Origin: Rudaea sp.
GTDB taxonomy: Bacteria; Pseudomonadota; Gammaproteobacteria; Xanthomonadales; Rhodanobacteraceae
NCBI GenBank assembly: GCA_025934455.1
Contig: JAICYA010000129.1
Location: 1-6,330 of the forward strand
Direction: 5' to 3'
Length of the DNA: 6,330 bases
Both the position numbers and the translations under genes were made by a program. The notes under the pieces were generated by a model. The model was not told the origin of the DNA. It searched no databases and saw only the letters and a program-made list of their open reading frames with translations. Of the stretch, positions 1 to 5,208 are shown piece after piece; the stretch's first letter is position 1; every line of letters starts with the position of its first letter.

Positions 1-162
1 CGCGGCAGCGCGGGCTTTTTGCTCTGCCGCGGGTGCGGATTCGTGCCTGAATGTTCGCGTTGCTCGGTGTCGCTGACGCTGCATCGCAACGAAGGTCTGA
101 TGCGCTGTCATTACTGCGATCTGCAGCGCGCGATTCCGGCCGCCTGCGACGTCTGCGGACCG
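1..162 (+). pseudogene. priA: PriA primosomal helicase, internal zinc-binding fragment (both ends missing)
   Basis: Frame 1 is open from the first base and reads as the zinc-binding insertion of the replication-restart helicase PriA. Four CxxC pairs are visible, at fragment residues 9/12, 18/21, 36/39 and 49/52. They sit in the family context 'FLLCRGCGFVPECSRC', then 'LTLH', then 'LRCHYC'-like text ('MRCHYCDLQRAIP'). In PriA these eight cysteines bind two zinc ions inside the second helicase lobe and help load the replicative helicase at stalled forks. Only about 53 codons of a protein usually near 730 residues are present. The N-terminal side lies off the window or is missing. Homology stops just after the last cysteine pair (about position 159), where PriA should run on into the rest of the helicase lobe. 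No stop or frameshift lies inside the piece, so it is cleanly cut rather than decayed. A lone fragment would not make a functional helicase. The family call is firm; the exact right end is uncertain by about 10 bases. Confidence 0.85.
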
Positions 163-163
163 G

Positions 164-355
164 CGCCTGCTGAGCGCGCTTCGCGAAACCGTGGCCGGCA
201 TCGCGCAATCCCTGAACCTGCCCGACGGCCTGCTCTGCCCGCGCCGGCACCTGGAAGCACTGATCGCCGAACGCACCTGGCCGGCCGCGTTGGAAGGTTG
301 GCGCAAACCGCTGCTGCACGATGCGCTGATGACCCGCATCGGATCCGGCGCTTGA
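164..355 (+). pseudogene. rnd: Ribonuclease D, C-terminal (HRDC-like) fragment with native stop
   Basis: Frame 2 reads 'LLSALRETVAGIAQSLNLP', then a 'GLLCPRRHLEAL' segment and 'WPAALEGWRKPLLHDALM', and ends at TGA 353-355. This matches the end of ribonuclease D, a 3'-5' exoribonuclease that matures tRNA. The 'LASRR-LE-L' motif followed by 'GWRR-LL--AL' is the hallmark of its last helical HRDC-type domain. About 63 codons remain. The DEDD exonuclease domain and the first HRDC domain are absent, because the sequence to the left belongs to PriA in another frame. The stop codon is where RNase D normally ends, so the right boundary is probably its natural C-terminus. There is no start codon or ribosome site at the left junction, so the piece is not expected to be translated as RNase D. 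Other HRDC proteins such as RecQ are possible, but the terminal position and motif fit RNase D better. Confidence 0.75.
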
Positions 356-552
356 TGGGCCTCGTCGAGATGGAACGCACGCACGCTTTCGCCAACATCC
401 GCCTGACCGACAACATCGTGCAATTTTCCACGAAGCGTTATTGCGTGAATCCCCTCGTCGTGCGCGGCCCGGGTGCGGGACCCGAGGTCGCCGCCGCCAG
501 TGTTTTCGCCGACCTGCTGCGCGTCGCGCAGGCGTTGGGTGCGCGGGTATGA
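355..552 (+). pseudogene. thrA: Bifunctional aspartokinase/homoserine dehydrogenase (ThrA), last 65 codons only
   Basis: The segment carries '[20 protein letters not shown]' followed by '[14 protein letters not shown]' and TGA at 550-552. It corresponds to the end of E. coli ThrA ([24 protein letters not shown]), the last strand and helix of the homoserine dehydrogenase domain. ThrA phosphorylates aspartate and reduces aspartate semialdehyde to homoserine. The call is supported by what follows: thrB starts inside the stop codon, the usual thrA-thrB coupling. Homology begins at about position 358, directly after the RNase D stop. About 750 codons of kinase and dehydrogenase are missing. The ATG at 355 overlaps the RNase D stop (TGATG) and could formally restart translation, but a 65-residue tail has no NAD(P)-binding or catalytic part. 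A monofunctional homoserine dehydrogenase with an ACT tail is less likely because the protein ends right after the VFADLLR helix. Confidence 0.85.
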
Positions 553-1484
553 GCCATGTTGCTTCGAATCAGGTGACCGCCTTCGCACCCGCCTCGGTCG
601 GCAACATCGGCGTCGGTTTCGACATCCTCGGCCACACCATCACCGGGCCCGGCGACCGGGCCACGGTGCATCGCATCGACGCGCCGCAAGTGCGCATCGC
701 CGCGATCCGCGGCAGCGATGTCGAACTGCCGCACGCAGCCGCGAGCAACACGGCAGGCGCGGCCTTGCGCGCACTGCGCGAGGCCTTGCGCCTGCCGTTC
801 GGCTTCGAGATCGAACTCGACAAGGGCATCGCGTTCGGCTCCGGCATGGGCGGCTCGGCGGCGTCCTGCGTCGCCGCCCTCGTCGCCGCGAACGCCTTGC
901 TCGATTCGCCCTTGCCCGCCGCGGCGCTGTATCCATTCGCCCTCGTTGGTGAAGCCGTCGCCAGCGGCAGCGCCCACGGCGACAACGTCGGGCCGATGCG
1001 GCTCGGTGGCATGGCGCTGGCGACGGCGGATCGGCTGGTGCCGATCGCGGTTCCCGCGAACTGGCATTGCGTGATCGCGCATCCGCACGTCGCGCTGGAA
1101 ACCCGGCGCGCACGCGCGGCACTCAAGGGTAACTACGCGCTGCACGAATTCGTCGCGCAAAGCGCCAACCTGGCGCTATTCCTCGCCGGCTGCCAGCGCG
1201 GCGATGCCGGCCTCGTGCGCGCGGGCCTCAACGATGTGCTGATCGAACCGCGCCGGGCGCCCCTGATCGCGGGATTCGCACGCGTCAAGCAGGCCGCGCT
1301 GGATCACGCCGCGCTCGGCGCCAGCATTTCCGGCGGCGGACCCAGCGTGTTCGCCTGGTTCGAGTCGCGCACCCAGGCCGAAGCCGCCGCACCGGCGATG
1401 CAAGCGGCGTTCGCCGACGCCGGACTCGACAGCGATGTTTTCGTCTCGCCGGTGAACGGTCCGGCGGCGGGCATCGTGCCGTGA
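549..1484 (+). CDS. thrB: Homoserine kinase (ThrB)
   Basis: ThrB transfers phosphate from ATP to homoserine, giving O-phosphohomoserine, the penultimate step of threonine synthesis in the cytoplasm. The 311-residue product has the three GHMP-kinase motifs in order. The N-terminal '[17 protein letters not shown]' is at residues 12-28, the glycine-rich ATP loop '[10 protein letters not shown]' at 97-106, and '[11 protein letters not shown]' at about 258-269. Length and order fit the E. coli-type enzyme (about 310 residues). The start chosen is ATG 549-551, which overlaps the thrA stop as ATGA and places the family-typical N-terminus at the start. An in-frame ATG at 441 would add 36 arginine-rich residues read out of frame over thrA and is rejected. 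No clear Shine-Dalgarno is visible, so expression probably depends on ribosomes finishing the upstream frame. The gene ends in a GTGA overlap with thrC. The ATP loop has Gly-Gly where E. coli has Ser-Ser (GLGSSACS), which I take as a lineage variant. Confidence 0.95.
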   Translation: MSHVASNQVTAFAPASVGNIGVGFDILGHTITGPGDRATVHRIDAPQVRIAAIRGSDVELPHAAASNTAGAALRALREALRLPFGFEIELDKGIAFGSGMGGSAASCVAALVAANALLDSPLPAAALYPFALVGEAVASGSAHGDNVGPMRLGGMALATADRLVPIAVPANWHCVIAHPHVALETRRARAALKGNYALHEFVAQSANLALFLAGCQRGDAGLVRAGLNDVLIEPRRAPLIAGFARVKQAALDHAALGASISGGGPSVFAWFESRTQAEAAAPAMQAAFADAGLDSDVFVSPVNGPAAGIVP

Positions 1485-2791
1485 AATTCGTCAGCACGCG
1501 CGACGATTCCCCTGTCACGACCCTGAGCGCCGCCATCGCGGCCGGACTCGCGCCCGATGGCGGTCTCTACGTTCCCACGACGCTGCCGCAACTTTCACCC
1601 GATGATTTTTCCGGATGCAATGCGTTAGCAAAGGTTGCGTCGCGGCTGCTCGCGCCGTTCTTCGCCGGCGATGCGCTTGCACCGGAACTCGACGCGATCT
1701 GCGCCGAAACTTTCACCTTCGCTGCGCCATTGAAGGCTCTGGCGACGCCGCGCGATTTCATCCTCGAACTTTTCCATGGCCCGACCGCGGCATTCAAGGA
1801 TTTCGGCGCGCGCTTCCTCGCCGCTTGCATGCGCCGGCTGCCGCGTAGGGACGATGTGCCGCTGACAATCCTCGTGGCGACTTCCGGCGATACCGGTGCG
1901 GCGGTCGGCGCGGCCTTTGCGAATATCCCGGGATTCCGTGTCGTCATCCTGTATCCGGATGGCCGCGTTTCGCCGCGCCAGGCGCACCAGCTCGGCTGCT
2001 TCGGCGGCAACGTGACAGCACTGCGCGTCGCCGGTTCCTTCGACGACTGCCAGCGTCTGGTCAAACAGGCTCTCGCGGATGCGCAATTGCGCACGCGAGT
2101 ACCGATGTCGTCCGCCAACAGCATCAGTCTCGGCCGCCTGCTGCCGCAGATGGCCTACTTCGCGCATGCTGCGCTCGCGCACCGGCAGGCGCATGGCACG
2201 CTGCTGAACTTCGTCGTTCCGACCGGCAATCTCGGCAACGCTTTTGCTTGCATGCTCGCGCGCGCCTGTGGCCTGCCGATCGGCCGTATCGCGCTGGCAA
2301 CAAACGCGAATCTCGCCCTGCACGATTTCTTCGCCGGCGCGGAGTATGCCGCGCGCGCGAGCGTCGCCACGCTCGCGAACGCCATGGATGTCGGCGCGCC
2401 GAGCAACTTCGAGCGCCTGCGCTGGCTGTATCCCGACGATGAAAAGTTGCGCCGCGAATTCTGCGTCGATGCAATTGGCGACGAAGCGATCGCGGCGACG
2501 ATCCGCAACCGCCACGCGCGCCACGCCGAGGTGTTCTGTCCGCACACCGCCACCGCGATCCGTATGCTCGAAGCGCTGCGCCAGGAAGGCGTCGACGGCG
2601 ACTGGGCCGCGACCGCGACCGCGCACCCGGCCAAGTTCGACGGCATCGTCGAACCGCTGATCGGGCGCCCCGTCGCCGTGCCGCCGGCGCTCGCGGCACT
2701 GCTGGGTCGACCCGGCCACGCCGAACCGCTGGCCAACGACTACGCCGCGCTGCGTGGATTCCTTGAATCCAGCGCGCCTGGCAATGTATGA
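1481..2791 (+). CDS. thrC: Threonine synthase (ThrC)
   Basis: ThrC is a PLP enzyme that converts O-phosphohomoserine to threonine and phosphate, the last step of the pathway. The 436-residue protein opens with '[19 protein letters not shown]' and then '[11 protein letters not shown]', typical of the E. coli-type short threonine synthases (about 430 residues). The Schiff-base lysine is K106 in '[14 protein letters not shown]'. '[12 protein letters not shown]' follows as the substrate and PLP loop, and '[11 protein letters not shown]' is the PLP-phosphate loop. The conserved '[14 protein letters not shown]' and the C-terminal 'ETAHPAKF'-like segment (here [14 protein letters not shown]) are also present. 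The start is GTG 1481-1483, overlapping the thrB TGA by four bases, so translation is coupled. An internal ATG start would remove the conserved N-terminus. The last ten codons carry promoter-like boxes for the tRNA gene downstream, and the -10 box overlaps the thrC stop. No convincing terminator follows, so thr transcripts may read into the tRNA. Confidence 0.96.
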   Translation: MKFVSTRDDSPVTTLSAAIAAGLAPDGGLYVPTTLPQLSPDDFSGCNALAKVASRLLAPFFAGDALAPELDAICAETFTFAAPLKALATPRDFILELFHGPTAAFKDFGARFLAACMRRLPRRDDVPLTILVATSGDTGAAVGAAFANIPGFRVVILYPDGRVSPRQAHQLGCFGGNVTALRVAGSFDDCQRLVKQALADAQLRTRVPMSSANSISLGRLLPQMAYFAHAALAHRQAHGTLLNFVVPTGNLGNAFACMLARACGLPIGRIALATNANLALHDFFAGAEYAARASVATLANAMDVGAPSNFERLRWLYPDDEKLRREFCVDAIGDEAIAATIRNRHARHAEVFCPHTATAIRMLEALRQEGVDGDWAATATAHPAKFDGIVEPLIGRPVAVPPALAALLGRPGHAEPLANDYAALRGFLESSAPGNV

Positions 2792-2792
2792 T
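2763..2792 (+). promoter_or_regulatory. Probable sigma70 promoter of the tRNA-Ala gene
   Basis: The -35-like box TTGAAT (2763-2768) and the -10-like box TATGAT (2787-2792) are 18 bases apart, matching the consensus at four and five of six positions. The -10 box overlaps the thrC stop codon. A run of only G and C (2793-2800) follows, the kind of discriminator typical of stable-RNA promoters under stringent control. The predicted start near 2799 would give a leader of about 49 bases before the mature tRNA. The position and the A+T-rich -10 box in otherwise G+C-rich coding sequence make chance less likely. The call is by inspection only. Confidence 0.6.
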
Positions 2793-2817
2793 GCGCGCCC
2801 CGCCGGGACCGAATTGT

Positions 2818-2834
2818 TCCGGCAGCTTGCCGGA
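2818..2834 (+). other. Hairpin in the thrC-tRNA spacer
   Basis: TCCGGCA (2818-2824) and TGCCGGA (2828-2834) form a perfect seven-pair stem with a GCT loop, 13 bases before the mature tRNA. No T-run follows (CTCTCG), so it is not a standard intrinsic terminator. It could shape the 5' leader of the pre-tRNA for RNase P, or protect the 3' end of thr mRNA. The stem is seen directly; the role is unknown. Confidence 0.5.
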
Positions 2835-2847
2835 CTCTCGCAATGTT

Positions 2848-2923
<76 letters not shown>

Positions 2924-2945
2924 CCTTTGCTTGAGTTCGGCCAAG

Positions 2946-4220
2946 CTAGTCGTTAGTACCAGATGCGTCAGCGCCATCTAGCGCCACGCGCAATTTTTTC
3001 CCAAACGTCGGCGGATCGCTCTTGCGCAGCACCACGCGCGGCGTCGCATGCCAGCGCGCGCAGGCGCGGATTGCTTCCGCCACATCGGCGATGAGCACCG
3101 CGTCCGGCACGATATCCGGTTCCAGATGGATGGACCTGATCTCGAACCTGCCATCGCTGCGATGCGCCTTGGCGTCGAGACGGCCGACCAATTTTCCGCA
3201 ATGCAGTATCGGCAGCACGAAGTAGCCGTGCCTGCGCTTGTGCGCCGGCAGGTAGCATTCGATCCTGTAGTCGAATCCGAACATCCCGCTCGCACGTTCG
3301 CGATCCCAGACCACCGGATCGAACGGCGACAGCAACGCCGTATGCGTGGCGCGCAGGGCCGAACGTTGCGCACGGCGCAGCAGCGGCAGGTGCTCGCGAT
3401 GCACGTAGCCCGGCGCGTCCCAGCCGCGCACTTCGACGCGGATCAATTCACCGGCGTCGACGAATGGCTGCAAATCCACGTCCCTGTACTTTCGGCCGGT
3501 GCGGAAGTAATCGGCGACCCAGCGCGCCTGCGCGATGCCGAGTGCGCGCACTGCTCCCATCACGAATTCTCGGCGCAACTCCACCTCGCCCAGGCGCGGT
3601 GCATCCATGCTCAATGTCGCCTTGGCGAGCACGCGTTCGGTGACATCGTAGACACGCTGGAAACTCTCGCGTCGCGCGATCATCAAATCGCCCTGCGCGA
3701 ACGCGGTTTCCAGCCAGCGTTTTTCCTGCGAACGGTTCCACCAGCCGCCGCCCTTGCCCGCACGCTCGAAGTCCGCGGATTTCACCGCGCCGTTCGCGCG
3801 GATATGTTCGACCAGTTCGGCAATCTCGTCGCGATGCTCGCGCCGAGCAGCCACGGCATGCTTGTGCGCCCAATGCCCGGCGCGGAGCGGCGACGGATGC
3901 CGGTGCAGCGCGAAGTCGGACATCGGCGCGAAGCAGGCCTCGTGTGCCCAGCATTCGAAGATCCTGCCGCGTGCGAGCAGATCGTCCAGCCAGCGCGACT
4001 TGTAATCGCCGAGCCGCGCGAACAGCACCAAGTACGGGCTGCGCGCGACGACATTGATGGTGTCGATCTGCAGCAGGCGCATGCGGTCCATCGCGGCAAG
4101 TACGCGTGCGCGCGTGGCGCGGGCGCGCGGCGGCGTGAGCAGGCCCTGAACGGCCAGGTGCAGGTTGCGCGCCTGTTGCGCGGATATCCGAACTTCGCCG
4201 CCGCTTTCCGGTCTGTTCAT
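2946..4220 (-). CDS. ycaQ: Winged-helix DNA glycosylase YcaQ (AlkX/AlkZ family), interstrand-crosslink repair
   Basis: The 424-residue protein aligns by eye with E. coli YcaQ (AlkX, about 410 residues) over its whole length. Examples are 'ARNLHLAVQGLL' near residue 18, 'LLQIDTINVVARSPYLVLFA' at 49-68, 'WAHEACFAPMSDF' at 91-103, 'FQRVYDVTERV', 'LSPFDPVVWDR' and 'HGYFVLPILHCGKLVGRLDA'. The family consists of winged-helix repeats (HTH_42 fold) and includes Streptomyces AlkZ. AlkX is known to cleave N-glycosidic bonds of alkylated bases and to unhook interstrand crosslinks left by nitrogen-mustard-type agents. The family's catalytic Q-x-D motif is intact as Q51-I52-D53 (codons at 4070-4062 on the minus strand). 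The start ATG 4220-4218 gives an N-terminus level with the E. coli protein, with a weak GAAG about ten bases upstream. The gene diverges from the EF-hand-like gene and converges on the tRNA, so it is probably transcribed alone. Its regulation is not evident. Confidence 0.92.
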   Translation of the reverse strand: MNRPESGGEVRISAQQARNLHLAVQGLLTPPRARATRARVLAAMDRMRLLQIDTINVVARSPYLVLFARLGDYKSRWLDDLLARGRIFECWAHEACFAPMSDFALHRHPSPLRAGHWAHKHAVAARREHRDEIAELVEHIRANGAVKSADFERAGKGGGWWNRSQEKRWLETAFAQGDLMIARRESFQRVYDVTERVLAKATLSMDAPRLGEVELRREFVMGAVRALGIAQARWVADYFRTGRKYRDVDLQPFVDAGELIRVEVRGWDAPGYVHREHLPLLRRAQRSALRATHTALLSPFDPVVWDRERASGMFGFDYRIECYLPAHKRRHGYFVLPILHCGKLVGRLDAKAHRSDGRFEIRSIHLEPDIVPDAVLIADVAEAIRACARWHATPRVVLRKSDPPTFGKKLRVALDGADASGTND

Positions 4221-4255
4221 GCGTACGCTTCGATCCAGACGACGAAGTGTATCGT

Positions 4256-4270
4256 GCCTGTCAAACAGGC
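4256..4270. promoter_or_regulatory. Perfect dyad between divergent ycaQ and the EF-hand-like gene
   Basis: GCCTGT (4256-4261) and ACAGGC (4265-4270) form a perfect six-base inverted repeat around CAA. It lies in the 70-base divergent spacer, ten bases before the Shine-Dalgarno of the rightward gene and 36 bases before the ycaQ start. On the minus strand the dyad contains a perfect TTGACA. It could be an operator, a hairpin in the leader of the rightward mRNA, or chance. No confident -10 box was found for either direction. Confidence 0.35.
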
Positions 4271-4290
4271 GATTGATTCAGGAGATTGCC

Positions 4291-4602
4291 ATGAACCGCA
4301 TGTTCGTCTTGCTTGCCGCATCGTCCCTGCTCGCCAGCGCCGGCGCCTACGCGCAGGACCAAACCGTGCAATTCACCCAGGCCGACGGCACCCGCGTCAC
4401 GCTGACCTCCGGCCAGCCGGCGCCGGATCACTACGGCCCGCCGCCCGCCTTCGCCACGCTCGACACACAGCACAAGGGACGGATCACGCGCGAAGAAGCG
4501 CAGGCCTACCCGCCGCTGTTGAATGACTTCGACTATATCGCGCACCACGCCAACAGCATTACGCTTGCGCAGTACGAGCGCTGGGTGAAATCGCAGAATT
4601 GA
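4291..4602 (+). CDS. Small secreted protein with degenerate EF-hands
   Basis: This 103-residue protein has a Sec signal peptide: M-N-R, a hydrophobic stretch to about residue 19, and a likely cut after 'AYA' at residue 21. It should be exported to the periplasm. Residues 58-69 (DTQHKGRITREE) have the EF-hand loop skeleton, with Asp at position 1, Gly at 6, Ile at 8 and Glu at 12. Ligand positions 3 and 5 are Gln and Lys instead of acidic or polar residues. A second helix-loop-helix (about 76-98, ending in ITLAQYERW) keeps the spacing but has lost nearly all metal ligands. Related small EF-hand proteins in this bacterial group have better loops, so this copy has probably lost calcium binding; that is inference. 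The start at 4291 is supported by AGGAG at 4280-4284, six bases upstream, and by the signal peptide. The longer in-frame extension to 4165 lies over ycaQ antisense and is rejected. The specific function is unknown. Confidence 0.85.
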   Translation: MNRMFVLLAASSLLASAGAYAQDQTVQFTQADGTRVTLTSGQPAPDHYGPPPAFATLDTQHKGRITREEAQAYPPLLNDFDYIAHHANSITLAQYERWVKSQN

Positions 4603-4672
4603 TGGTCCCGCAGGGCTTTTCATTTTTTCGATTCTGGCGCAACATCACCGCATCCACGGGGAGGGTGCGGTC

Positions 4673-5155
4673 ATGTCCAGCGACACCGCCGCGGCAAACG
4701 GCAGTCTGTTTCGCGACGTCAAGAACGCTTTCGGCGAATTGTTCAGCGGCAAGCTCGATCCGCATCAGGAACTGCTGATCCAGGTTTCGTTCGGACTGCT
4801 CGGCGCGATGGCACGCGCCGACGGCGTGGTCTCGGCGGAAGAAGCCGCGTTCACGAATACCTGGATGGACGAACTCAAGCTCACCGCGCGAGCACGCCAG
4901 GTCGCCACCGAAGCATTCGCCACCGGCTGCCGCCGCGATTACGATTTCAAGGCGGACGTGCGCCGCCTGCTCGCGCAGTTCAAGCCGGGTTCGAGCGAAG
5001 TCGACAAGCTCTACACCGGCCTGCTGCGCCTGGCGATCGCCGACGCACGCATCCGCCCCGGCGAAACGCGCTTCCTGCAGCAGATCACCATCGCACTCGG
5101 TTTCCCCGAATCCGAACTGCACAAGCGGTTGCCGGGAATCACCGCAACCGCCTGA
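4673..5155 (+). CDS. TerB/DjlA-N-like all-helical protein
   Basis: This 160-residue cytoplasmic protein has no signal peptide or membrane segment. Two repeats of a helical signature are visible: 'LLGAMARADGVVSAEEAAF' at about 42-60 and 'LLRLAIADARIRPGETRFL' at about 117-135, followed by 'ITIALGFPESELHK'. That A-D-G-x-[VI]-x-x-x-E pattern, repeated across one compact helical domain, is typical of the TerB/DjlA N-terminal family. The family occurs in tellurite-resistance operons (TerB) and as the N-terminal domain of the co-chaperone DjlA. Here there is no DnaJ domain after it and no other ter gene nearby, so neither tellurite resistance nor chaperone function should be assumed. The first repeat keeps ADG; the second has ADA, so one acidic site may be altered. 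The start ATG 4673 has GGAGG at 4660-4664, eight bases upstream. A 70-base spacer separates it from the EF-hand-like gene, and co-transcription is possible but unproven. Confidence 0.8.
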   Translation: MSSDTAAANGSLFRDVKNAFGELFSGKLDPHQELLIQVSFGLLGAMARADGVVSAEEAAFTNTWMDELKLTARARQVATEAFATGCRRDYDFKADVRRLLAQFKPGSSEVDKLYTGLLRLAIADARIRPGETRFLQQITIALGFPESELHKRLPGITATA

Positions 5156-5181
5156 CCTATTCGAGCCCCCGAAGAACCGTA

Positions 5182-5207
5182 GCGAGCTGTCGAGCTAGCA
5201 GGTTTTT
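5182..5207 (+). terminator. Probable intrinsic terminator after the TerB-like gene
   Basis: GCGAGCT (5182-5188) and AGCTAGC (5193-5199) form a stem of six pairs with one G-A mismatch and a GTCG loop. AGG and five T (5203-5207) follow. It sits 26 bases after the TerB-like stop codon and just before the convergent peptidase stop, where a terminator is expected. The mismatch and the three bases between stem and T-run make it weak. Confidence 0.45.
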
Positions 5208-5208
5208 C

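Noticed and set aside
441..548. Upstream in-frame ATG that would extend ThrB by 36 residues
   Set aside because: The extension is arginine-rich shadow translation over the thrA tail and has no family homology. The ATGA overlap at 549 is the expected start.
1..552. A novel zinc-finger/ThrA fusion protein
   Set aside because: The middle part is RNase D read in the wrong frame, so a designed fusion is not supported. It is reported as a mosaic instead.
4221..4290. Promoter for ycaQ using the perfect TTGACA on the minus strand
   Set aside because: No acceptable -10 box lies 16-18 bases downstream. The TTGACA is part of the dyad and may be chance.
3048..4526. 492-codon open frame on the + strand, antisense to ycaQ
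   Set aside because: The opposite strand encodes a full-length YcaQ with its catalytic motif. This frame has no recognisable domain and runs into the EF-hand-like gene in the wrong frame.
4606..4628. Terminator after the EF-hand-like gene
   Set aside because: A T-rich tract is present, but the preceding CCC-GCA-GGG gives only a three-pair stem, too weak to call.
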